NCBI RefSeq assembly: GCF_000721495.1
Contig: NZ_JOHY01000008.1
Coordinates: forward strand, 248,001-312,000
DNA from: Streptomyces sp. NRRL F-5123
GTDB lineage: Bacteria; Actinomycetota; Actinomycetes; Streptomycetales; Streptomycetaceae
Direction: 5' to 3'
DNA: 64,000 nucleotides
Shown here: positions 1 through 8,277 of the stretch, piece by piece
How the letters are laid out: the number at the start of each line of letters is the position of its first letter
How positions within the stretch are numbered: the stretch's first letter is position 1
Program-made: the position numbers and the translations under genes
Notes under the pieces: generated by a model
The model's database searches: none
Seen by the model: only the letters and a program-made list of their open reading frames with translations
Told to the model about the DNA's origin: nothing

Positions 1-140
1 TGGGGCCGCTGCGCTCGCGCTGCCTGGGATGCCTGCGATCGATCCTGAATTCGAGGGTTGGATCCCCGGTGGGAAGGGGTAATGCACGGTAAACAGCCGG
101 CGGCAGTGGGCACCCTTTGCACGCCCGGCGGAGCCTGGAT

Positions 141-164
141 CGGTCAGTGACAAGTCACTGACCG
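141..164. repeat. 24-bp near-perfect palindrome upstream of a GNAT gene
   Basis: The arms CGGTCAGTGAC and GTCACTGACCG are fully complementary around a central AA. The element lies about 135 bp upstream of the acetyltransferase start, in a 297-bp stretch at the window edge with no supported gene. It could be an operator for a dimeric regulator or the terminator of a gene outside the window. No T-tract follows, so operator is slightly preferred. The rest of positions 1-297 shows nothing else I can name. Confidence 0.5.
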
Positions 165-297
165 GCAGGGACGTTTGTGCGATCATCGGCGCCACGGAGA
201 CGGCACCGACCGCGCCGACTCCGTTCAGGCATACGTCCCGGGCGCACACCTCACCCTCAGACTGCCCGGACGGATTTCGAAGGGGAGGCCTGCGCGC

Positions 298-804
298 ATG
301 GGCATGAGCGTGACCATCTCTACGGCGGAAGCGAGCGACGCCGAAAAGATCCTGAAACTCCAGTACCTCTGCTACCAGAGCGAAGCGGAGATCTACGGCG
401 ACTACACCATCGAACCTCTCACCCAGACCCTGGACGAGCTGCGCGCCGAACTGGCCGAGGGCTGCGTCCTGGTGGCCCGCCTCGGCGCCGAGGTCGTCGG
501 TTCCGTGCGGGGAACCGTCGACGGGGACGGAACGGCCGTGATCGGCAAGCTGATCGTGCACCCGCGGCTCCAGCGGCACGGCCTCGGCGGGCGGCTGCTG
601 GCCGCCCTGGAGGACCGCCTCGCGGCCGAGCGGGAGGCCAAGGTCTACCAGCTCTCCACCGGGCACCGCAGCGAGGTCAACCTGCGGATGTACCGCAAGC
701 TCGGGTATTCCCAGGTGGGCGCCGCCCGCCCGGTCACCCGGCGGCTGAGCATGGTGACCCTCGAAAAGCCCGCGGAGCAGGCGCCCTTCGCTGCCTCCGC
801 CTGA
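298..804 (+). CDS. GNAT family N-acetyltransferase
   Basis: This 168-aa protein is a single-domain GCN5-related acetyltransferase that would transfer acetyl from acetyl-CoA to an unidentified amine. The acetyl-CoA loop is visible as VHPRLQRHGLGGRLL, a form of the Q/RxxGxG/A motif, followed by the helix that supports the pyrophosphate. The C-terminal part, with LRMYRKLGY, is the usual GNAT strand-helix near the substrate site. The ATG at 298 is chosen because AGGGGAGG at 281-288 sits 9 nt upstream. A second ATG two codons later is less well placed. The gene stands alone, converging on the membrane-protein pair that follows. Substrate cannot be read from the sequence. Confidence 0.85.
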   Translation: MGMSVTISTAEASDAEKILKLQYLCYQSEAEIYGDYTIEPLTQTLDELRAELAEGCVLVARLGAEVVGSVRGTVDGDGTAVIGKLIVHPRLQRHGLGGRLLAALEDRLAAEREAKVYQLSTGHRSEVNLRMYRKLGYSQVGAARPVTRRLSMVTLEKPAEQAPFAASA

Positions 805-871
805 CCCGTACGGACCCGGGCGCGGCGCCGACGGCGCCGCCGCGTCCGGGTCCCGGGACCGGACACCGGCC

Positions 872-1357
872 TCAGGCCGCGGTGGACGCCTCGCGTGCGG
901 AGCGGCGCAGCCACAGCAGGCCCATGACCGGCAGCAGCAGCGGCAGGAAGACGTAGCCGACGCCGAAGTCCGACCACACGGTCTGGTCGGGGAAGGCCGA
1001 GGAGTCCGCCACGGTGAGGATGCCCACCGTGACCACCCCGACCAGCTCGGCCGAGCAGGACACCAGCGCGACCCTGCGGGCCTGCTCCCCGCCCCGCCAC
1101 AGCGCGACGGTGATGACCGCATAGACGACGCCCGCCGCGAGGGACAGCACGTACGCCAGCGGCGCCTCGTGGAATTTGGTCGAGATCTGCACGATCGAGC
1201 GCGAGAGCGCGGCCACCGTGAAGACCCCGTAGAACCACAGCAGCAGCCGCCCGGGCCCCTGCCCGAGCCGCCCGCCCGCGGGCTGCCCCGCGGCCGCCGG
1301 GTCCGTCGCCGTCTCCGCCGCGGCCTTCGTGCCGCCCGCGGTGGTGTCCTCAGCCAT
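872..1357 (-). CDS. Small integral membrane protein, unknown function
   Basis: This 161-aa protein has a low-complexity Ala/Gly/Thr-rich N-terminus of about 35 residues followed by four probable transmembrane segments, ending LLLPVMGLLWLRRSAR. No catalytic motif is recognised. GGGGAG lies 9 nt upstream of the ATG. Its start overlaps the end of the upstream membrane-protein gene by 8 nt on the same strand, so the two are probably translated together and may form a small membrane complex. I do not recognise a named family. Confidence 0.7.
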   Translation of the reverse strand: MAEDTTAGGTKAAAETATDPAAAGQPAGGRLGQGPGRLLLWFYGVFTVAALSRSIVQISTKFHEAPLAYVLSLAAGVVYAVITVALWRGGEQARRVALVSCSAELVGVVTVGILTVADSSAFPDQTVWSDFGVGYVFLPLLLPVMGLLWLRRSAREASTAA

Positions 1358-1718
1358 GACCGGCTCCCCAGATGTCGTACAGCCGCAGTTCCAGCACGGC
1401 CAGGATCACTCCGCCGGCCGCGACGACCGCGGTGCCCCAGCGGCTGCGCTCGGTCAGCGACATGAAGGCCGCGGCCGGGACGGTGCAGACCGTGCCGATC
1501 AGATAGCCCACGAAGACCGGCACCCCCTGCTCGGGGCGGTCGCCGTGGCCGAGCTGCACCAGCGAGATCACCAGCTGCACGAGCGTGGCGAGCGTCACCA
1601 CGGCCATGCCGGCGAAATGCCGGTCGTTGGTCGGCTCGTCGCGGTACGCGGACCAGGCGCACCACGCCGCGAGCAGCAGCGCCATGACCGAGACCGTGAT
1701 GGTGACCGCGTCGAGCAT
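1350..1718 (-). CDS. Small integral membrane protein, unknown function
   Basis: This 122-aa protein has four hydrophobic segments: the N-terminal MLDAVTITVSVMALLLAAW, two central ones, and a C-terminal helix ending near RLYDIWGAG. No enzyme motif is seen. There is no Shine-Dalgarno sequence; instead TACAGT (1725-1730, minus strand) lies 6 nt before the ATG, which fits a leaderless transcript beginning at the start codon. It is the first gene of a two-gene unit with the overlapping downstream membrane protein. Function unknown. Confidence 0.7.
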   Translation of the reverse strand: MLDAVTITVSVMALLLAAWCAWSAYRDEPTNDRHFAGMAVVTLATLVQLVISLVQLGHGDRPEQGVPVFVGYLIGTVCTVPAAAFMSLTERSRWGTAVVAAGGVILAVLELRLYDIWGAGHG

Positions 1719-1953
1719 GCGCCGACTGTATTACGGCCGCCCGCCCGCCCGTTCTCCCACCCCCGCCCTCGTATGTGTCGAATGTGTGCCTGACCTGAGG
1801 CCCTGAGCGGTCGCGTCCCCGACGCCCGCCGCCCACGTCACACCCCTCCCGGTGCAGCGCCGCGCCGCGCCCGGGACGCCGTGGCCGCCCCCTGCGCCAC
1901 GCCCCCGAAGCACACCCCCTGTGCGGTGGTACGTCCGCCGCGCGCCCGACCAG

Positions 1954-3009
1954 ATGGACACCCCTGTGATCACCACCACCGACCTGCGCAAGGTCTACCG
2001 CTCGCGCGACCGTGAGGTCACCGCACTCGACGGCGTCGACCTGGCGGTGCGCGAAGGCGAGGTCTACGGCGTCGTCGGCCGCAGCGGCGCCGGCAAGAGC
2101 ACCCTGATCCGCTGCGTCAACCTGCTGGAGCGCCCCACCTCGGGCACCGTCGAGGTCGCCGGGCGCGACCTCACCGCGCTGGCCGGCCGCTCCGACCGGG
2201 CCCCGGCCGCGCTGCGTGCCGCCCGGGCCGGCATCGGCATGGTCTTCCAGCACTTCAATCTGCTCTCCTCGCGCACCGTCCAGGACAACGTCGAGCTGCC
2301 GCTGGAGATCCAGGGCGTGACCCGCCGCGAGCGTGCCGCCCGCTCCCGCGAACTGCTCGACCTCGTCGGCCTCGGTGACAAGGCCCGCGCCTACCCCGCG
2401 CAGTTGTCCGGCGGCCAGAAGCAGCGCGTCGGCATCGCCCGCGCGCTCGCCGGCCGCCCCCAGGTGCTGCTCTCCGACGAGGCCACCTCGGCGCTCGACC
2501 CGGAGACCACCCGCTCCGTGCTGGAGCTGCTGCGCGACCTCAACCGGCAGCTCGGCCTCACCGTGCTGCTCATCACGCACGAGATGGACGTCGTCAAGGC
2601 CGTGTGCGACTCGGCGGCCCTCATGAAAGGCGGACGAGTGGTGGAATCCGGCACCGTCGCGGAACTGCTGGCCACGCCCGGCTCCGAGCTGGCCGGCGAG
2701 CTCTTCCCGCTCGGCGGCGCGGCCTCCGGCCCGGACCGCACCGTGGTCGACCTCACCTTCCACGGCGAGAGCGCGACCCGCCCGGTGATCTCCCAGCTGG
2801 CGCGCACCTACAACGTCGACGTGTCGATCCTCGGCGCCGCCATGGAGACCTACGACGGGCGGCAGATCGGCCGGATGCGCATCGAGCTGCCCGGCCGCTT
2901 CGAGGACAACGTCGTGCCCATCGGCTTCCTGCGCGAGCAGGGCCTCCAGGTCGACATCGCCCCGTCCGCCGAGCCCGCGGCCCCGGCCGTCCCGGCGGTG
3001 GCCAAGTGA
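1954..3009 (+). CDS. metN: Methionine ABC transporter ATP-binding protein MetN
   Basis: This is the ATPase of the MetNIQ D/L-methionine importer, acting on the inner face of the membrane. In 351 aa it carries Walker A (GRSGAGKST), the Q-loop region GMVFQHFNLL, the ABC signature LSGGQKQR, Walker B LLSDEAT and the switch His in LLITHEMD. After about residue 250 there is a C-terminal NIL domain, which in E. coli MetN binds methionine and inhibits transport. The ATG at 1954 is favoured, although a GTG at 1966 is also possible and neither has a good ribosome-binding site. The stop overlaps the permease start by 4 nt. The product could also serve related substrates, but the full NIL-type MetN architecture and the neighbours make methionine likely. 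Confidence 0.93.
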   Translation: MDTPVITTTDLRKVYRSRDREVTALDGVDLAVREGEVYGVVGRSGAGKSTLIRCVNLLERPTSGTVEVAGRDLTALAGRSDRAPAALRAARAGIGMVFQHFNLLSSRTVQDNVELPLEIQGVTRRERAARSRELLDLVGLGDKARAYPAQLSGGQKQRVGIARALAGRPQVLLSDEATSALDPETTRSVLELLRDLNRQLGLTVLLITHEMDVVKAVCDSAALMKGGRVVESGTVAELLATPGSELAGELFPLGGAASGPDRTVVDLTFHGESATRPVISQLARTYNVDVSILGAAMETYDGRQIGRMRIELPGRFEDNVVPIGFLREQGLQVDIAPSAEPAAPAVPAVAK

Positions 3010-3743
3010 CCTGGTCCGAGATGCACCCGCTGATCACCCAGGCGCTGGGGGACACCCTGCGGATGGTCGGCTGGTCCGCAGCCGTCACGATCGCCGCCGG
3101 GCTGCCGATCGGCGTGCTGCTGGTCCTCACCGACCGCGGCGGGCTGCTGCACGGCGCGGCCGGCACCGCCGTCAACAAGGTGCTCGGCGCGGTCGTGAAC
3201 CTCGGCCGCTCGCTGCCGTTCGTCATCCTGATGATCGCCCTGATGTCCTTCACGCGCACGATCGTCGGCACCACCATCGGCTGGCAGGCCGCGGTCGTCC
3301 CGCTGTCCGTCGGTGCCATCCCCTTCTTCGCCCGGCTCGTGGAGATCTCGCTGCGCGAGGTCGACCGCGGGCTGGTGGAGGCCGTCCAGTCGATGGGCGG
3401 CAGCACCTGGACGGTGGTGCGCAAGGTGCTGCTGCCCGAGTCGCTGCCGTCGCTCGTCGCGGGCGCCACGACCACCGTGATCGCGCTCGTCGGCTACTCC
3501 GCCATGGCCGGCGTGGTCGGCGGCGGCGGGCTCGGCGACCTCGCGCTGCGCTACGGCTACCAGCGCTTCGAGACCGGCTTCATGTGGGTCATCGTCGCCG
3601 TCCTCGTCGTGCTCGTGACCCTCGTGCAGCTGGCCGGCGACCTCGCCGCCCGTGCCGTCGCCCGCCGTGGGCGCTCCTCGGCCGCGCCCCGGCTGCGGCT
3701 GCTGAAGGCGCGCCCCGCGGACCCGGCCCCCACCGCCCCCTGA
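3006..3743 (+). CDS. metI: Methionine ABC transporter permease MetI
   Basis: This 245-aa permease forms the homodimeric membrane channel of the methionine importer. It has five or six hydrophobic segments. The cytoplasmic coupling loop matches the EAA motif (AVQSMGGSTWTVVRKVLLPE), which docks on MetN. The GTG start at 3006 overlaps the metN stop as GTGA, implying translational coupling. An ATG at 3021 is the alternative. The C-terminal 25 residues are basic and Pro/Ala rich, an extension common in actinomycetes. It is followed 84 bp later by the lipoprotein gene metQ. Confidence 0.93.
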   Translation: MTWSEMHPLITQALGDTLRMVGWSAAVTIAAGLPIGVLLVLTDRGGLLHGAAGTAVNKVLGAVVNLGRSLPFVILMIALMSFTRTIVGTTIGWQAAVVPLSVGAIPFFARLVEISLREVDRGLVEAVQSMGGSTWTVVRKVLLPESLPSLVAGATTTVIALVGYSAMAGVVGGGGLGDLALRYGYQRFETGFMWVIVAVLVVLVTLVQLAGDLAARAVARRGRSSAAPRLRLLKARPADPAPTAP

Positions 3744-3827
3744 CGTCCGTCCGCCCCGCACCACCCGCGCGGGGCGGACGGAGACCTGAAAACAGGCACC
3801 ACAGAACACCGGAAAGAGGCACTTTTC

Positions 3828-4706
3828 GTGCGTAGGACACTCAAGATCACCGCTGCCGCCGCTGCCGTGGGCGCTCTCGCGCTCGGCCTGGCCGCGTGCG
3901 GCTCCGACTCCGGCTCCAAGAGCGGCAGCTCCAGCTCCGCCGACGGCAAGGCCGCCAAGGACGCCTCCGCGCCGCTCGTCGTCGCCGCCAGCCCCACCCC
4001 GCACGCGCAGATCCTGGACTACGTCCGCGACCACCTCGCCAAGAGCGCGGGACTCGACCTCCAGGTCAAGGAGTTCTCCGACTACGTCCTGCCCAACACC
4101 GCCACCGAGCAGGGCCAGGTCGACGCGAACTTCTTCCAGCACAAGCCCTACCTCGACGACTTCAACAAGAAGAACGGCACCCACCTGGTCGCGGTCGCCG
4201 ACGTCGAGCTGGAACCGCTGGGCCTGTACTCGCACAAGATCGGCTCGCTGTCCGAGCTCAAGGACGGCGCCACCGTCGAGGTGCCCAACGACACCACCAA
4301 CGAGGCCCGCGCCCTCGGTCTGCTCGCCGCCAACGGCCTCATCACGCTGCGCGACGGCACCGAGCAGACCGCCACCCCCGCCGACGTCACCGGCAACCCC
4401 AGGCACCTGCACTTCAAGGAGCTGGAGGCCGCCCAGCTGCCGCGCTCGCTCGGCGACGTCGACGCGGGCGTCATCAACGGCAACTACGCCATCGAGGGCG
4501 GCCTGAGCCCCGTCAAGGACGCCCTGGTCACGGAGAAGGCGGCCGGCAACCCGTACGCCAACATCCTGGTCGTCAAGAAGGGCCAGGAGAACGACCCGCG
4601 GGTCGTCGAGCTCGTCAAGCTGCTCAACTCCCCCCAGGTCGAGCAGTACATCAAGGACACCTTCAAGGGCGCGGTCATCCCCGCCTTCGGGACCCCCGCC
4701 GCCTGA
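3828..4706 (+). CDS. metQ: Methionine-binding lipoprotein MetQ (NLPA family)
   Basis: This is the extracytoplasmic substrate-binding protein of the MetNIQ system. The 292-aa precursor starts with a basic n-region and a hydrophobic stretch ending in lipobox LAAC, with Cys24 as the lipidation site. A Ser/Gly-rich linker of about 25 residues follows. The NLPA-family body includes VVAASPTPHAQIL and QVDANFFQHKPYLDDF, typical of methionine-binding proteins. The GTG start at 3828 follows a GGAAAGAGG ribosome-binding site. The 84-bp gap after metI is larger than within the rest of the operon. Confidence 0.93.
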   Translation: MRRTLKITAAAAAVGALALGLAACGSDSGSKSGSSSSADGKAAKDASAPLVVAASPTPHAQILDYVRDHLAKSAGLDLQVKEFSDYVLPNTATEQGQVDANFFQHKPYLDDFNKKNGTHLVAVADVELEPLGLYSHKIGSLSELKDGATVEVPNDTTNEARALGLLAANGLITLRDGTEQTATPADVTGNPRHLHFKELEAAQLPRSLGDVDAGVINGNYAIEGGLSPVKDALVTEKAAGNPYANILVVKKGQENDPRVVELVKLLNSPQVEQYIKDTFKGAVIPAFGTPAA

Positions 4707-4729
4707 GCCGGCCCGTTCCCGAGGTTCCC

Positions 4730-4763
4730 CGCCCCGCCCGGCCGGCCACGGTCAGGCGGGGCG
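4730..4763. terminator. Hairpin between convergent metQ and methyltransferase genes
   Basis: CGCCCCGCC (4730-4738) pairs with GGCGGGGCG (4755-4763) across a 16-nt loop rich in CGG. It sits just after metQ and overlaps the last codons of the opposing methyltransferase gene, so it could terminate both. There is no T-tract, as is usual for streptomycete terminators. Confidence 0.45.
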
Positions 4764-5555
4764 CACCCAGTAGACGTCCGTCGTGTACGGCATCTCGATC
4801 GCGCCGCTGACCCGGGTCGCGTCGTGCGCCCCCAGCACCGCGGCCAGTTCCGCGCGGACCCTCGCCCGCGCGTCCTCGTCCAGCACCGCGATGTGGCTGG
4901 ACGACATCATCCGCTCCACGACGTCCGCGACGGTCGTCGAATGCGGGTTGGGCCAGTGCCGCTCGTGGATCGCGCCCCAGCCCGACCCCGGCGCCTCGAA
5001 CGCCCGCCGCCAGCCGTCCGCCGGCCGGTGGTCGTCCACCGGACCCGCGGCCAGCGGCGGGCTGGGCAGGTCGCGCGGCGCGAGCCGGAAGAAGATGTCC
5101 TGGAAGTCCCGCACCCACGGCACCGACGTGTCGTAGGTGTTCCACACCAGGGCCAGCGCGCCGCCCGGCCGCAGCAGCCGTCGCACCTCGGCGAGCGCCT
5201 CCGCCTCCGCGAACCAGTGCCAGGACTGCGCCGCCACCACCGCGTCGGCGCACCCGTCCGGCAGTCCGGTCGCCTCCGCCGTGCCCGCGCCCACCGCGAC
5301 CCCCGGCAGCAGTCCGGCCAGCGTCTCGCGCATCTCCCGCACCGGCTCCACCGCGAGCACCTCGGCGCCGGTCAGCGCCAGCAGCCTGGTGAACTTGCCC
5401 GTGCCCGCGCCCAGATCGACGACGGTACGGCCCGCCTGGAGCGGCAGCGCGTCCGCGAGCGCGGCGAGCGCGGCGAGCGGATAGGACGGCCGGGAGCGCT
5501 CGTAGACCCCCGCCGCCCGCTGGTAACCGACTCCTGCTGCGTGGTGCACCGTCAC
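4752..5555 (-). CDS. Class I SAM-dependent methyltransferase
   Basis: This 267-aa protein has the Rossmann-type SAM-binding motif VVDLGAGTGKFTRLL, then acidic motif II in LAVEPVREM, and the post-motif region LRPGGALALVWNT. This is the UbiE/Methyltransf_11 pattern of small-molecule methyltransferases. The sequence SWHWF after motif III is common in actinomycete members of unknown substrate. The start is uncertain: GTG 5555 is chosen, with GTG 5549 and ATG 5612 as alternatives and no strong ribosome-binding site for any. It is divergent from the GNAT gene at 5743. Substrate unknown. Confidence 0.8.
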   Translation of the reverse strand: MTVHHAAGVGYQRAAGVYERSRPSYPLAALAALADALPLQAGRTVVDLGAGTGKFTRLLALTGAEVLAVEPVREMRETLAGLLPGVAVGAGTAEATGLPDGCADAVVAAQSWHWFAEAEALAEVRRLLRPGGALALVWNTYDTSVPWVRDFQDIFFRLAPRDLPSPPLAAGPVDDHRPADGWRRAFEAPGSGWGAIHERHWPNPHSTTVADVVERMMSSSHIAVLDEDARARVRAELAAVLGAHDATRVSGAIEMPYTTDVYWVRPA

Positions 5556-5742
5556 GCGGGCAGACGGTAGCAGGATCGGATGACGTCCACGGATACTCGC
5601 GACGACCGCCATCCGCCCTACTCTGGAAGGGCGTTCGCCGCCGAGCACCGCCGCGGCACCCCGGACCCACCCTGCCCGGCGGCCGCCGCGCGCGATGCTG
5701 CATGCTGTGCAGTCCACCCATGCCCTGGTTACGGAGCAGTGA

Positions 5743-6444
5743 ATGACCGCCACCTTTCCGGACATCTCACTCAGTACGGAGCGGCTGCTGCTGCGCCCGT
5801 ACGACGAGGACGACATCCCCGAACTCGTGGAGATGATGAACGACGACCTCGTGACCGCGTGGACCGGCTCCCCGCGGCCGTACACCGAGGCCACCGCGCG
5901 GTCGTTCGTCAGCACCGGGGCGCCGGGGGAGCGGACGAGCGGCCGGGGCCTGGTGCTGGGTGTCTCCGAACTGCTCACCCAGCGGCTCGTCGGCACCGTC
6001 CAGCTGCAGAACACCGACTGGCGCATCCGCGGCACCGAGATCGGCTACCTCACCGCCTCCTGGGCGCGCGGCGAGGGGTACGCCGGCGAATCGGTCCTCG
6101 CCGTCGTCCGCTGGCTCTTCCGCAACCAGGGCTTCGAACGGGTCGAGCTGCGCACCGCCGCGGACAACAGCGCCTCGCAGCAGGTCGCGCAGAAGATCGG
6201 GTGCATCAGCGAGGGCGTGCTGCGCGGCGCGGGCCTCGTCCGCAGCCGCGCCGGCGACGACCCCGCCGGCCGCTGGGTGGAGACCCGCACCGACCTGCTG
6301 GTGTGGAGCCTGCTGCCCGAGGACCTCGACGGCCTGGACGACCTCGACGGCGCATCCGGTACGGACGGGGCAGGGGAGGGCTACGACGCGTACGCCCCCT
6401 ACCCCGACTACGCCGACTACTCCGCCGCGGCCCGCCGCCGCTGA
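5743..6444 (+). CDS. GNAT acetyltransferase, RimJ/RimL-like
   Basis: This 233-aa protein begins TERLLLRPYDEDDIPELVEM, the signature opening of the Acetyltransf_3 (RimJ/RimL) family. The acetyl-CoA loop is in ARGEGYAGESVLAVVRWLF and the terminal helix near NSASQQVAQKIGC. RimL-type enzymes acetylate N-termini or small amines; the target here is unknown. The C-terminal 35 residues after about position 195 are acidic, Asp/Tyr rich and probably disordered, which is not typical of the family. GGAG lies a few nt before the ATG. The gene is single and is followed by a short tandem duplication. Confidence 0.85.
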   Translation: MTATFPDISLSTERLLLRPYDEDDIPELVEMMNDDLVTAWTGSPRPYTEATARSFVSTGAPGERTSGRGLVLGVSELLTQRLVGTVQLQNTDWRIRGTEIGYLTASWARGEGYAGESVLAVVRWLFRNQGFERVELRTAADNSASQQVAQKIGCISEGVLRGAGLVRSRAGDDPAGRWVETRTDLLVWSLLPEDLDGLDDLDGASGTDGAGEGYDAYAPYPDYADYSAAARRR

Positions 6445-6474
6445 CCCGCGGCTGCCCCGCCACCGCCCGCGCCT

Positions 6475-6550
6475 GCCGGACCCGCCCGCTCCGGCGCCTC
6501 CGGCCCGCGCCCGCCGGACCCGCCCGCTCCGGCGCCTCCGGCCCGCGCCC
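6475..6550. repeat. Perfect 38-bp tandem duplication
   Basis: Positions 6475-6512 and 6513-6550 are identical 38-bp units, each starting GCCGGACCCGCCCGCTCC, followed by a partial third unit. The repeat lies in the 276-bp gap between the RimL-like gene and cobL. The rest of that gap contains a TAGGGT hexamer (6629-6634) that might be a -10 box, and no other feature. Confidence 0.7.
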
Positions 6551-6720
6551 GCCGCCTGCCGGAGCGCCGCCGTGCCGCGGCCGGAACACCCGCGCGTATC
6601 CGCGTACCCGTGGCGCCCGCCGCCGGGTTAGGGTTCTCACCCGGGCCTCACCTCCGCCCCCGTCGAGGAGGCTCCGCCGGCATCCCCGCGATCCACCCCA
6701 CGGCTTGGAGGCAGACGACG

Positions 6721-7974
6721 ATGGCCGACCGGGTCACCGTGATCGGATGGGACGGCTCACCCCCGTCCGACGCCGCCCGTGCCGCGCTGGACGCCGCCAC
6801 CCTCGTCGCCGGCACCCGCCATCACCTGGCCCTGCCGTACGTTCCGAAGCAGGCCGAGCACATCGTCCTCGGCAGCATCGACATCGCCGCCCGCCGCATC
6901 GCCGGGCACCGCGGCACCGCCGTCGTCCTCGCCGACGGCGACCCCGGCTTCTTCGGCGTCGTCCGCGCGCTGCGCGACCCCGAGCACGGCCTGGAGGTCG
7001 AGGTCATCCCCGGCGTCTCCGCCGTGGCGCGGGCCTTCGCACGGGCCGGCATGCCCTGGGACGACGCCCGGGTCGTCGTCGCCACCAGCCGCACCCTGCG
7101 CCGCGCCGTCAACGTCTGCCGCTCCTACCCCAAGGTCGCCGTCCTCACCGCGCCCGGCGCGGGGCCCGCCGAACTCGCCCTGCTGCTCGCCGGGGTGCAC
7201 CGCACCTTCGTCATCTGCGAGGCGCTCGGCTCGGAGCGCGAGCAGATCACCGTGCTGACCTCCGACAAGGTCGCCGACCACATATGGCGCGACCCCAACA
7301 TCGTGCTCGTCGTGGGCGGCAGCACCGGCAGCCCAGGTCTGGCCGTGCTCGGCTCCACCGCCCCGCCGACCGCGCCCGGCGGCCGCCCCGCGACCTCCCG
7401 CGGGGGCGGCTGGATCGCGGGCCGCGACCCGGGCTTCCCCGGCCCGGTACGCGGCTGGGCGCTGCCCGCCGCCGAGTACGGGGGCGACGTGCCCGCGCCG
7501 GTGCGCGCCTACCAGCTCGCCCGGCTCGGCCCCCGCACCGGCGACCTGGTGTGGGACATCGGCGCCGCCGACGGCGCCCTCGCGCTGGAGGCCGCGCGGT
7601 TCGGCGCCGCCGTCATCGCCGTCGACCGCGACGCCCAGGCCTGCGACTGGATCACCGCCGCCGCACGCCGCGCCGGCGTCCAGATGCAGGTGGTGCACGG
7701 CACCGCGCCCCAGGCGCTGGAGGACCTGCCGGAGCCCGACGTGGTGCGCATCGGCTGCGCCGACCCCGCGGTCGTCGCCGCGTGCGCCGCGCGCCGCCCC
7801 GAGCGCATCGTCGCCGCGGCCGCCACCCGGGAGTCCGCGGCGGCCGTCGACCGCGCGCTGGCCGAAGGCGGTTACACCGTCGAACGCATGTTGCTGCGCT
7901 CCGCGGAGACGGACTCCGGGTGGCAGGAGCCGGAAGGCCCGGCGGCCTTCCTGCTGTGCGGCAGCAGGCCCTGA
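6721..7974 (+). CDS. cobL: Precorrin-6Y C5,15-methyltransferase (decarboxylating), CbiE-CbiT fusion
   Basis: This 417-aa bifunctional corrin-ring enzyme methylates C5 and C15 and decarboxylates the C12 acetate side chain of precorrin-6Y in cobalamin synthesis. Residues 1 to about 210 are the CbiE tetrapyrrole methylase domain (ADGDPGFFG, VIPGVSAVARAFARAG). Residues from about 240 to the end are the CbiT domain, with a SAM-binding segment VWDIGAADGALALEAARF near residue 276. The start ATG has GGAGG 10 nt upstream. The spacer between domains (about 215-240) is Pro/Gly rich. It precedes the BluB-CobT gene by 303 bp on the same strand, but the other ring-contracting cob genes are not in the window. 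Confidence 0.92.
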   Translation: MADRVTVIGWDGSPPSDAARAALDAATLVAGTRHHLALPYVPKQAEHIVLGSIDIAARRIAGHRGTAVVLADGDPGFFGVVRALRDPEHGLEVEVIPGVSAVARAFARAGMPWDDARVVVATSRTLRRAVNVCRSYPKVAVLTAPGAGPAELALLLAGVHRTFVICEALGSEREQITVLTSDKVADHIWRDPNIVLVVGGSTGSPGLAVLGSTAPPTAPGGRPATSRGGGWIAGRDPGFPGPVRGWALPAAEYGGDVPAPVRAYQLARLGPRTGDLVWDIGAADGALALEAARFGAAVIAVDRDAQACDWITAAARRAGVQMQVVHGTAPQALEDLPEPDVVRIGCADPAVVAACAARRPERIVAAAATRESAAAVDRALAEGGYTVERMLLRSAETDSGWQEPEGPAAFLLCGSRP

Positions 7975-8277
7975 ACCGGGCCCGGCCGCAAGGCCGGTGA
8001 TGGGGCTCGCGAGGCGGCATTTGCGCATGTGGGAGCGCTGCCGCGGGGCACTGTGTGAGATACGTCCCGCGGTGCGGACTTCGGGGTGGTGAGCGCTGCG
8101 GGTGAGGGTAGGCTGACGGATCGTTGTGCCGTCGTCGTGCGTTCACGGGGTGTCGATACGTCCGATGTCCCCACGGTTCACGTGCCGCATCCCGGGCCCG
8201 CTCGTTGGAGTCGGTGAGGGGTGGGTGTGCGCGGCGCAGCGGCTGGAAGGAGCGAAACCGATGGGCGAGGGGCACGC
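7975..8277. other. 303-bp gap between cobL and cobT
   Basis: No gene is supported here. A TAGGCT hexamer at 8109-8114 could be the -10 box for the cobT fusion, giving a leader of roughly 155 nt. I looked for a cobalamin riboswitch and did not find a convincing B12 box or the conserved GCCACTG-type element. Confidence 0.3.

Noticed and set aside
1719..1953. SAM riboswitch in front of metN
   Set aside because: I looked for the conserved SAM-I/SAM-IV core and found no matching stems or conserved bases; a covariance-model search would settle it.
7975..8277. Cobalamin riboswitch before the cobT fusion
   Set aside because: No B12 box or conserved core was found, although genes of this pathway often have one.
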